This document shows positions 1 to 6,100 of a stretch of 23,347 bases of DNA, piece by piece. The DNA is taken from the NCBI GenBank assembly GCA_050122535.1, contig JASFIT010000016.1, forward strand, positions 1 through 23,347. Direction: 5' to 3'. The notes beneath the pieces were generated by a model. That model saw only the letters and a program-made list of their open reading frames with translations, was not told the DNA's origin and searched no databases. The stretch comes from JASFEQ01 sp050122535. Its GTDB lineage: Bacteria; Desulfobacterota; DSM-4660; Desulfatiglandales; HGW-15. The position numbers and the translations under genes are program-made. Every line of letters starts with the position of its first letter. The stretch's first letter is position 1.

Positions 1-58
1 GCCGCCCACCCCCCAACCCTCCCCTCTCCGGGGCGTAAGCTTCACATGTCGGAGGCCT

Positions 59-1276
59 TCAAGAGATAGTTTTCCGGCCAAGCAGCGCCAAAATAATCGG
101 GCCCAAGGCCACAACAACCCCCATAGCGATAAAGGCGGCCCCCCAAGAGTTAACAGTCTGGCCACTGCCGGTGGCATCCAAAACCATCCCTATCACCAGA
201 GGAGACAGGGATGCGATGGCGAAACCCAGCAGGGACTGAATCGCCATGGTGGCGCCGCGCCGTTCAGGTTCTGCACTTAACACGGCCCCCGTATGAATGG
301 CACCTGAGTCAGCTGTGACTAGCATGGTATAAAGCACGCATAGGACTGCAACAATGGGGTAGGGTAGGGCCGCTGTATAACCAAACCCAAAGGCGAAAAG
401 CGCGGAAAACCACATGATGAGCGTAAGAATCCGACGGCGACCAAATCGAAAGGCCAATTCTGCGCCCCCCACATTGGCGCCCACGGCCACAAGAGCCGCC
501 AATGCGGCAACAGTGGCAGGAGTCCAGTGGCCCTCCTCTGCGGGCCGAAGGCTTAGGCTGAAAGCGAGGAATGCCACCATCCACGAACGCATGGCAAATA
601 GCTCCCACATGTGTGCTGCATAAGCCAAAACGTAAGACATGGCCTTTCGATTACGCAAGACGGGTCGAAAATCCAGGAGACGGGTGTCTGGTGTTTCGCT
701 GGGTTCAGGAGTTTTGGGTCGGACCGAGGTGCCAGCAAGGACCAGAGCGACCGCGGTGCTCGCTGCTGCAAAAACAAAGGCCCAGCGCCAGCCAAAGCGG
801 GCACCCAGTTCACCTGCGCCAAAAAAGGATAAGCTTGTGCCTATGCCGAAAGTGGCGGTATAGATGGGGACGGCACGCGCCTGTGCCGTTCCGTGCAGAC
901 GGTCCACCAGCATCTTGAGCCCCGGAATATAGGTGCCAGCAAGTCCTAACCCACCGAAGGCACGGAAAACACAAGCCGTCCAGAATCCATGTGCATACAG
1001 GGCAAAACCGAGCGCCCCCAATGCCGTAACTGCCACGGAGGCAAGATAGACGCGGCGTGCGTCTACCCGGTCCGTGAGACTGGCCAGCACAGGCACAGCC
1101 ACCGTGTACCCGGCATAGTAGATTCCATTGATCCAGCCTGCCTCGGTATGGGTCAAGCCCCATTCCTGAAAGAACCGGGGAAGGAGGGCGGGGAAAGCAA
1201 AAACGCCTGCCATGCCAAGCACCTCGGCAATGCACATGATAAGGATTAAACGGGTGGCAGATTGGGAGCTTTCCAT
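59..1276 (-). CDS. MFS transporter, substrate unknown
   Basis: This is a 405-residue, very hydrophobic protein with the alternating hydrophobic segments of a 12-helix major facilitator. The loop between helices 2 and 3 (around residues 65-75, LASLTDRVDARRV) matches the family's conserved G/A-x3-D-R-x-G/D-R-R motif. A hydrophilic stretch near residues 185-205 (RPKTPEPSETPDTR) is the usual central cytoplasmic loop between the two six-helix halves. It should act in the inner membrane as a secondary transporter. The substrate cannot be read from the sequence. It lies divergent from the GntR regulator at 1442, and the 165-bp gap carries likely regulator sites, so control by that regulator is plausible. 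That would suggest an organic-acid substrate (inference). The ATG at 1276 follows a perfect 12-bp palindrome (GACTATATAGTC, 1279-1290), and the ribosome-binding site is weak. Confidence 0.85.
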   Translation of the reverse strand: MESSQSATRLILIMCIAEVLGMAGVFAFPALLPRFFQEWGLTHTEAGWINGIYYAGYTVAVPVLASLTDRVDARRVYLASVAVTALGALGFALYAHGFWTACVFRAFGGLGLAGTYIPGLKMLVDRLHGTAQARAVPIYTATFGIGTSLSFFGAGELGARFGWRWAFVFAAASTAVALVLAGTSVRPKTPEPSETPDTRLLDFRPVLRNRKAMSYVLAYAAHMWELFAMRSWMVAFLAFSLSLRPAEEGHWTPATVAALAALVAVGANVGGAELAFRFGRRRILTLIMWFSALFAFGFGYTAALPYPIVAVLCVLYTMLVTADSGAIHTGAVLSAEPERRGATMAIQSLLGFAIASLSPLVIGMVLDATGSGQTVNSWGAAFIAMGVVVALGPIILALLGRKTIS

Positions 1277-1365
1277 GACCGACTATATAGTCCTTAATAT
1301 TTTAAAGCGGAAGAAAAAAAATGCGAAATGGCCCAGGGTTTGGTGAACGGTTCTTAATGCGAGAT

Positions 1366-1419
1366 ATTGTACTTGACAGATTCAGAAATCTTATACAATA
1401 TACATTGTACAAAATACAA
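1366..1419 (+). promoter_or_regulatory. Promoter and operator cluster for the GntR gene
   Basis: Half-sites ATTGTA (1366-1371), TACAAT (1394-1399), ATTGTA (1404-1409) and TACAA (1415-1419) alternate in orientation. TACAAT-ATAC-ATTGTA (1394-1409) and TTGTA-N5-TACAA (1405-1419) are each perfect inverted repeats. They fit the T-GT-N(0-3)-AC-A operator style of FadR-type GntR regulators. A TTGACA -35-like box (1373-1378) lies between the first two half-sites, with an A/T-rich -10 candidate at about 1394-1401. The sites therefore overlap the probable promoter. Autoregulation by the downstream gene, and perhaps control of the divergent transporter, is inferred. Confidence 0.6.
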
Positions 1420-1441
1420 GAGTAAAGACGGCGGATGAGAA

Positions 1442-2122
1442 ATGGCCAGAAATGCCCCCATAAAACAGGTCCTAGATCGCCCAAACCTGAGAGACCACGT
1501 TTACGAAATTCTAAAGAAAGAGATAATCTTGAGAAGGATTAAACCGGGCGAAAAAATCAACGAAGAGGAACTGGCAAAGACACTACAGGTGAGCCGCACG
1601 CCCGTCCGAGAGACCTTGCTTCGTTTGGAACATGAAGGTATCGTGGAAATCATACCCAGGCGGGGCGCTTTTGTTGTCTCTCAATCCAAACAGAAAGTTA
1701 TGGATATCCTCCAGGTCAGGGAAGTGCTGGAGGGGCTTGTTACGAGGTTGGCTACGGAGAACATGGACGAGCGAATCCTTAACCGACTTAGGAATTGTCT
1801 CAAGAAGATCAGTTCCACCAAGAACGATGAGGATATGCTGTTAAAGTACCCTGCTGCGGATGTGGAGTTTCATTCTCTTCTGCTGGAGGCTTCCAAGAAC
1901 GATGTGCTCAAGAACATGATGGAAATCGTGAACAGTCACCTTCAGGTGATCAGGCTCCGAACAGTCGTTTTACCAGGCAGGGCCAAGCAGACCGTCAAAG
2001 AGCACTACAGGATTCTGGGGGCCATTGAAAAAGGGGATGCGGTGTCTGCTGAAAGCATGATGAGGAAGCATGTGGAAAGTGTAAGGAAGGACGCCTTAAA
2101 GAATATTGATCTCATGGAATAG
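1442..2122 (+). CDS. GntR family regulator, FadR subfamily (FCD domain)
   Basis: This is a 226-residue transcription factor. Residues about 15-80 form the winged helix-turn-helix typical of GntR proteins (EEELAKTLQVSRTPVRETLLR, with the recognition helix around SRTPVRETL and the wing at IIPRRGAFV). Residues about 85-215 form an all-helical FCD ligand domain. Its expected metal-binding residues are visible as D140, H144, H188 and H210. FCD regulators usually sense small carboxylic acids. The gene sits 14 bp before the fumarase-type alpha subunit on the same strand, so the two are probably co-transcribed. Upstream lies a palindromic half-site array that it probably binds itself. The effector is unknown, but a di- or hydroxy-carboxylate is the reasonable guess. 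The ATG at 1442 has only a weak purine-rich ribosome-binding site. Confidence 0.9.
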   Translation: MARNAPIKQVLDRPNLRDHVYEILKKEIILRRIKPGEKINEEELAKTLQVSRTPVRETLLRLEHEGIVEIIPRRGAFVVSQSKQKVMDILQVREVLEGLVTRLATENMDERILNRLRNCLKKISSTKNDEDMLLKYPAADVEFHSLLLEASKNDVLKNMMEIVNSHLQVIRLRTVVLPGRAKQTVKEHYRILGAIEKGDAVSAESMMRKHVESVRKDALKNIDLME

Positions 2123-2136
2123 AAAGGAGTAAGCGC

Positions 2137-3018
2137 ATGGCCGAATTTAGCTATCAATTGGTGGAAGATGTGGCCAAAGAGCTCTATATTAGGGCACTAA
2201 AATATCTCCCTCCTGACGTGAAAGAGGCCTTACAGAAGGCCTACGAAAGGGAGACCCATGAGACGGCCAAGGAGATTTTTAGAACCATCCTCAAGAACCT
2301 TGAGATTGCCGAGGAAAAGAGTCTATTGATCTGCCAGGACACAGGCCTTCCCATCTATATGGTCACGATAGGGAGTAAATTTCCCGTGGATGGTGCCAAG
2401 GTGGCCAAAGCCCTGGATAAAGGCGCGGAACGGGCTACCCTAGAACACCCCTTTCGGGGCAGTTCCACCCATCCGCTCACCCGGATCAATCCTCAGACCA
2501 GCGTGGGCAAAGGACTGCCGGTTATCCATTGGGAATTCGATGAGGAGGCGGACTATCTGGATATCCTCATGGTGCCCAAGGGGTCCGGTTCTGAGAATAT
2601 GAGCGCCATGAACATGTTTATACCGGCCGATGGTGTCAAGGCCCTGAAGAAGTTTGTGATCGATAGAGTGATCACATCCGGATCTAATCCTTGCCCCCCC
2701 GGGATCATAGGCGTGGGAATAGGCGGCACAGCTGACTTGGTAAGCATCCTGGCCAAAAAGGCTATTGTGCGGCCCGTTGGTTCAAGCAACCCGGAGCCCG
2801 AAATGGCTCAGATGGAAAAGGATCTAACAGAGGCCATTAACGCGACTGGATTGGGACCTATGGGCCTTGGAGGCGATACGACCACCCTGGCAGTTCATAT
2901 TGAGAACGCCTATACCCATATCACACAGAATCCTGTCGCTGTGAACACCCAGTGTTGGCCGGCCCGAAGGGCCCGCGCAAAGATATTTGCGGACGGAAAG
3001 GTAGAATACGGTTTCTAG
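2137..3018 (+). CDS. Class I fumarase / L-tartrate dehydratase type hydro-lyase, alpha subunit
   Basis: This is a 293-residue alpha subunit of the two-subunit, oxygen-sensitive [4Fe-4S] hydro-lyases that interconvert fumarate and malate (or dehydrate tartrate). The three cysteines expected to hold the cluster are visible: C66 in LLICQDTGLP, C186 in SGSNPCPPGIIG and C273 in NTQCWPARRARA. Length is normal for a stand-alone alpha subunit. A clear AAAGGAG ribosome-binding site precedes the ATG, and the beta subunit begins 20 bp after the stop. The succinate dehydrogenase genes downstream favour fumarase over tartrate dehydratase, since the two would form consecutive steps. Family membership alone does not settle the substrate. 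Confidence 0.9.
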   Translation: MAEFSYQLVEDVAKELYIRALKYLPPDVKEALQKAYERETHETAKEIFRTILKNLEIAEEKSLLICQDTGLPIYMVTIGSKFPVDGAKVAKALDKGAERATLEHPFRGSSTHPLTRINPQTSVGKGLPVIHWEFDEEADYLDILMVPKGSGSENMSAMNMFIPADGVKALKKFVIDRVITSGSNPCPPGIIGVGIGGTADLVSILAKKAIVRPVGSSNPEPEMAQMEKDLTEAINATGLGPMGLGGDTTTLAVHIENAYTHITQNPVAVNTQCWPARRARAKIFADGKVEYGF

Positions 3019-3038
3019 ATCCGGAAAGGAGAAGAAAA

Positions 3039-3629
3039 ATGGCACATTACAATCTGACCACACCCCTTTCAGAGGATGACGTGAGGCAGTTGAAGGTCCG
3101 TGACACGGTGATTGTGAACGGCCATATTTTTGGAATTCGCGATGCAACCCAGATTCGCATGTTTGACCAGCAACAGGAGCCGCCTGTGGATCTCAAAGGG
3201 GCCATCTGCATACATACAGCCCCAAGCTTGAGAAAAGTGGGTGATAGATGGGAGAAAATCTCTATCGGGACAACAACGAGTACCCGGATGGAACGATTTA
3301 CCCCTCCTCTCATCGAAAAATATGGCGTGCGGGCAGTCGTTGGGAAAGCGGGTTTGCTTGAGGGAAGTCTGGATGCGATGAAGACGTTTGGTGCCTGCTA
3401 TCTTGCAATTGTGGGCGGAGCTGCAGCCCTTGAGACAACCCAGATAGAGGAGGTGGAGGAGGTCTACTGGGAGGACCTGCATCCAGAAGCCATCTACAAG
3501 TTTCGAGTAAAGGACTTTGGTCCTTTGATCGTGGCAATGGATTCGCACGGGAATCATCTCTATTTTGATGTGAAAAAACAGATTGCACAGAGACTTCCTG
3601 AACTGTACAAAAGCTTGGGGGTGGAATAG
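3039..3629 (+). CDS. Class I fumarase / L-tartrate dehydratase type hydro-lyase, beta subunit
   Basis: This is a 196-residue beta subunit that pairs with the upstream alpha subunit to complete the active site. The family signature GTTTSTRMERF is present near residues 75-85, followed by VVGKAGLLEG, where relatives usually have VGKGG. A longer open frame exists upstream, but the ATG at 3039 is preceded at good spacing by AAAGGAG (3025-3031) and gives the standard N-terminus MAHYNLTTPLSEDDVRQL. The gene follows the alpha subunit by 20 bp and must share its transcript. It should be cytoplasmic and catalyse fumarate hydration in the succinate-fumarate-malate segment. Confidence 0.9.
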   Translation: MAHYNLTTPLSEDDVRQLKVRDTVIVNGHIFGIRDATQIRMFDQQQEPPVDLKGAICIHTAPSLRKVGDRWEKISIGTTTSTRMERFTPPLIEKYGVRAVVGKAGLLEGSLDAMKTFGACYLAIVGGAAALETTQIEEVEEVYWEDLHPEAIYKFRVKDFGPLIVAMDSHGNHLYFDVKKQIAQRLPELYKSLGVE

Positions 3630-3639
3630 ATACGAGCCC

Positions 3640-3842
3640 CTTGAGAGCCTTTGCCGCAATTCTACAAAGCTGTCATTCCGGGCGAGCCCAGGGATTGTGG
3701 GGGAGACCCGGAATCCAGGGAAGTGGGAAAAACCAAATCATTCTGGATCCCGGCTCGCATCCCGCTTCCGTCTTCGCTGAAGCTTCGCCGGACAGGCCGC
3801 GGGATTTGGCCGGGATGACGAATTGTGACACAGTCTCTTGGG
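3640..3842. repeat. Dispersed palindromic element, family A, copy 1
   Basis: This element fills most of the 296-bp gap before sdhC. Its ends are imperfect inverted repeats (left part around 3640-3685, right part around 3805-3842), with GTCATTCCGGG near the left end and CCGGGATGAC near the right. The right 92 bp (3734-3825) matches copy 2 (9111-9202) with a single mismatch, and the left 60 bp is also very similar. The centre (about 3720-3733) differs between copies. Size, inverted ends and copy number fit a small non-autonomous mobile element. No coding function is seen. Confidence 0.85.
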
Positions 3843-3925
3843 TTAGGGGACACGTAAAAGGAATGTTATGACTTCCGAACGCATCCTCATAGTCCTTAGC
3901 TGATATATGACAGGGAGAAATTCTT

Positions 3926-4318
3926 ATGGTCGGCAATGAAATGGCTCTTTCACTGGCATTTAGAGCCAAAACGCAGGTCTGGACCACGATCGGGATGTGG
4001 GCTTGGATTCTCCACCGCCTTACCGGACTTGGGCTCGTGCTCTATATATTCATTCACATCGTTTTGATGAGTTCATCTCTGCTGAGAGGTCAGCAGGCCT
4101 TCGACGCCATGCTAACGCTTTTAATGCGTCATCCTGTTTTCGAAGTTTTAGACACGTTATTACTAGGCGCAGTTCTTTACCATAGCTTCAACGGCATTCG
4201 AATACTGTTGTTTGATCTAGGTGTTGGAATCGGCGTAAAGAGTCAGAAAGTTTTGTTTTGGATCTTCATGACAATAGCAGCCATCTTATGGGTGTGGTCT
4301 ATTGCCGTGAAATTCTAA
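3926..4318 (+). CDS. sdhC: Succinate dehydrogenase / fumarate reductase membrane anchor, cytochrome b type (SdhC-like)
   Basis: This is a 130-residue membrane protein with three hydrophobic helices. It contains the SdhC-type signature HRLTGLGLVLYIFIH (from about residue 30) at the start of helix 1 and LYHSFNGIRILLFDLG (from about residue 83) in the helix 2-3 region. The histidines there are candidates for quinone-site or haem ligands. It should anchor the flavoprotein and iron-sulfur subunits to the inner membrane and pass electrons to or from the quinone pool. A GGGAG ribosome-binding site precedes ATG 3926, and a second in-frame ATG follows five codons later. The next anchor gene starts 19 bp after the stop. 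Confidence 0.85.
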   Translation: MVGNEMALSLAFRAKTQVWTTIGMWAWILHRLTGLGLVLYIFIHIVLMSSSLLRGQQAFDAMLTLLMRHPVFEVLDTLLLGAVLYHSFNGIRILLFDLGVGIGVKSQKVLFWIFMTIAAILWVWSIAVKF

Positions 4319-4337
4319 GAGACGAGGTTGGGTAGCT

Positions 4338-4679
4338 GTGAACGCTTGGACCTGGTTACTGCAGAGAATCAGTGCATTTGTATTGCTAATCGTTCTTGGA
4401 TTGCACATTTTGTTTTTGCATTTTGCTCACGGGGGAGACGTGCTTCACTATAGTGAGATAATCAAAAGACTGGGCACACCCGTCTTCATCACACTGGATA
4501 TTCTTCTCCTGATTTTCGGTCTCTATCACGCCCTTTATGGCGTGTATGCTGTTTTCCTTGACTTCGGTTTTGGATTGAAAACAAGAGTTGTCGTGCTTTG
4601 CTTGTTGATTGTAGCAGGCATGAGTTTCATGGGCTTTGGCATTTATGGGTTTTGGGCCTTTATCGGCTCGAATGCGTAA
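4338..4679 (+). CDS. sdhD: Succinate dehydrogenase / fumarate reductase membrane anchor (SdhD-like)
   Basis: This is a 113-residue protein with three hydrophobic segments. The start is a GTG at 4338, giving MNAWTWLLQRISAF, where the QRISA segment corresponds to the HRLTG/QR-S motif of the anchor family. LYHALYGVYAVFLDFG (from about residue 66) closely resembles LYHSFNGIRILLFDLG of the preceding subunit, so the two anchors look like ancient paralogues. It should pair with SdhC to form the quinone-reactive membrane domain. It is followed by a repeat-rich 350-bp gap rather than directly by the catalytic subunits, which is atypical for the operon. Confidence 0.82.
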   Translation: MNAWTWLLQRISAFVLLIVLGLHILFLHFAHGGDVLHYSEIIKRLGTPVFITLDILLLIFGLYHALYGVYAVFLDFGFGLKTRVVVLCLLIVAGMSFMGFGIYGFWAFIGSNA

Positions 4680-4740
4680 TTAATGGTGAGGCAAAGATTA
4701 TAAATCCCACCGTCCGTTCCCTCTCGACAGGCTCGGGCTC

Positions 4741-4990
4741 ACTCGAGACGCAGAGGGCACAGAGAAAATTGTAACAAGAAATAGGGGGCATGCTTGTTTA
4801 ACATTGCCCGGAAGATGGTCTTAAGAAAACAATGAATTCATTCATTATTTTCTTAAGACCATCTCCCAGTGTTCAACCTCGCGTCGCGGGATTGAACCCC
4901 GCTTTGCGGGGATGTTAAACAGTCGTTACTGCGATCACATTGAGACAATATCTTCCATCTTACTCCGTGTGCTCTGCGTCTCTAACGAGT
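4741..4990. repeat. Family C palindromic element between sdhD and sdhB
   Basis: This 250-bp element is bounded by imperfect inverted ends (4741-4764 and 4963-4990, containing GACGCAGAGGGCACAGAG and its near reverse complement). Inside are nested inverted repeats. GTTTAACAT (4796-4804) pairs with ATGTTAAAC (4912-4920). A perfect 17-bp stem (4813-4829 with 4848-4864) has an 18-nt loop that contains the palindrome AATGAATTCATT. A 6-bp hairpin CCCCGC-TTT-GCGGGG lies at 4897-4911. No coding role is apparent. It could act as an mRNA processing or stability barrier inside the sdh operon. Confidence 0.8.
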
Positions 4991-5037
4991 CCCGTGATAT
5001 GATGGACGAGTGGGCGGTTATGATTGAGAGAGAGGAA

Positions 5038-5760
5038 ATGGTTGAGGAATTGCGTGTCAAAGTCTTTCGTTTCAATCCGGACAGTGATATTGCCCCTGGA
5101 TTCGATAACTTCCAATTTCCAAGTTTTGAGAATATGTCCATCTTGGATGTGGTCATGCACATCCAAAACTACCTGGATAAGTCCCTTTCTTTCAGGTTTT
5201 CTTGTCGTGTGGGGATGTGTGGCTCATGTGCCATGTATATTAATGGAAGACCCCGTTTGGCCTGTAGAACGCAGGTGTCCAGCCTGAGAACACAAAAAAT
5301 AACCCTCATGCCCCTGCCCAATTTCCCTATTATTCGCGATCTGGTCATGGATATGGAGCCTTTTTTCGAAAAATGGAAAAGGATTAAGCCCTATTACGTC
5401 CCTCAGAAAGAGATTGCAGAGCCGGCTATCGTACCTCCGGGGGCAAAAGAGCGAGAGTTCATCGACGACATGCTGGACTGTATCACCTGCGGTGCCTGCT
5501 ATTCAGCCTGTTCAATGGTGGCCACAAATGAGGAGTTTCTAGGGCCTGCCATTCTAAACCGGGCTTACACCTTAATAGCAGATAAACGGGATGCCATAAG
5601 AGTGGAACGATTAAAGGTTGTGGACCGCTCATTTGGGGTCTGGCGTTGTCATACGCAGTTCAACTGTGCGGAAGTCTGTCCCAAAAACATTGTACCTACG
5701 AAGTCGATTCAGAATCTCAAGAGACGCTGTGTGCTAAGTAAATTCGGATTCCATAGATAA
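5038..5760 (+). CDS. sdhB: Succinate dehydrogenase / fumarate reductase iron-sulfur subunit
   Basis: This is a 240-residue electron-transfer subunit. The N-terminal plant-type [2Fe-2S] site is C56-x4-C61-x2-C64-x11-C76. The C-terminal domain has C148-x2-C151-x2-C154-x3-C158 for the [4Fe-4S] cluster and C204, C210, C214 (CHTQFNCAEVCPKNI) for the [3Fe-4S] cluster next to the quinone site. The open frame extends back to an ATG at 4912, but that start and the first 25-30 codons lie inside a repeat element. The conserved protein begins around MVEELRVKVFRFNP. I chose ATG 5038, behind a GAGAGAGG purine tract; ATG 5020 is the alternative. It precedes the flavoprotein gene, the reverse of the usual A-B order. 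Confidence 0.9.
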   Translation: MVEELRVKVFRFNPDSDIAPGFDNFQFPSFENMSILDVVMHIQNYLDKSLSFRFSCRVGMCGSCAMYINGRPRLACRTQVSSLRTQKITLMPLPNFPIIRDLVMDMEPFFEKWKRIKPYYVPQKEIAEPAIVPPGAKEREFIDDMLDCITCGACYSACSMVATNEEFLGPAILNRAYTLIADKRDAIRVERLKVVDRSFGVWRCHTQFNCAEVCPKNIVPTKSIQNLKRRCVLSKFGFHR

Positions 5761-5800
5761 TGATTCACCGCTGAGGCGCAGAGGGCGCGGAGGGGAAATT

Positions 5801-5835
5801 TTTTCTCCTGCCGGTGAGAGGCCGGCAGGAGAAAA
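5801..5835. repeat. Perfect 14-bp hairpin with loop TGAGAGG
   Basis: TTTTCTCCTGCCGG (5801-5814) pairs perfectly with CCGGCAGGAGAAAA (5822-5835) around a 7-nt loop TGAGAGG (5815-5821). There is no U-run after the stem on either strand, so it is not a standard intrinsic terminator. Its loop is the exact reverse complement of the loop of the hairpin at 5995-6029. Confidence 0.85.
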
Positions 5836-5994
5836 GTTCCTCAGCCATCGAATCTCTTGGTTGTGCCCATAATTTTCGCTCGATTTCCTTAGTTAAGCGT
5901 TTTTGTTTGAATTGAAGTGGGACTCATTTTGGCTATGTTTTCTAGTTCCAGTTGCGGCTCAAGTTGAACCTCTGAATCAGAATCAGGCTGATTC

Positions 5995-6029
5995 TTTTTG
6001 CTTTCCGCCCTCTCAGCGGAAAGCAAAAA
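5995..6029. repeat. Perfect 14-bp hairpin with loop CCTCTCA
   Basis: TTTTTGCTTTCCGC (5995-6008) pairs perfectly with GCGGAAAGCAAAAA (6016-6029) around a loop CCTCTCA (6009-6015). The stem sequence is unrelated to the hairpin at 5801-5835. Read on the minus strand it has the same T-run, stem, TGAGAGG loop and A-run layout, so the two are inverted members of one hairpin design. Confidence 0.85.
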
Positions 6030-6100
6030 TATACGGATCTCAGCGGCCTCTGCGTCTTTGCGGTGAATTATTCAGAATGAATACGAGGAGTGTGTAGAGC

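Larger units (their letters stand above)
5763..6068. repeat. Family C palindromic element between sdhB and sdhA
   Basis: This 306-bp element fills almost the whole sdhB-sdhA gap. The left end (from 5763, ATTCACCGCTGAGGCGCAGA) and the right end (6046-6068, GCCTCTGCGTCTTTGCGGTG then AAT) are imperfect inverted repeats. The same kind of end is seen in the element between sdhD and sdhB. Each end is followed inward by a strong hairpin (5801-5835 and 5995-6029). The centre (about 5840-5990) shows no recognised feature. Confidence 0.8.

Noticed and set aside
1..58. Possible feature at the left edge
   Set aside because: The sequence is C-rich with no recognisable gene end, hairpin with T-run or repeat match within the window.
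3583..3871. Short plus-strand frames across the family A repeat
   Set aside because: They arise from the repeat itself; a similar peptide appears at copy 2, explained by DNA repetition rather than a protein family.
4912..5037. N-terminal extension of SdhB from ATG 4912
   Set aside because: The region lies inside a palindromic repeat and has no family similarity; the conserved protein begins near 5038.
5801..5840. Intrinsic terminator after sdhB
   Set aside because: The stem is strong, but on either strand it is followed by A residues rather than a T-run.
5903..6097. 64-residue open frame between sdhB and sdhA
   Set aside because: It runs through a hairpin and the right end of a repeat element, has no recognisable protein pattern, and overlaps nothing conserved.
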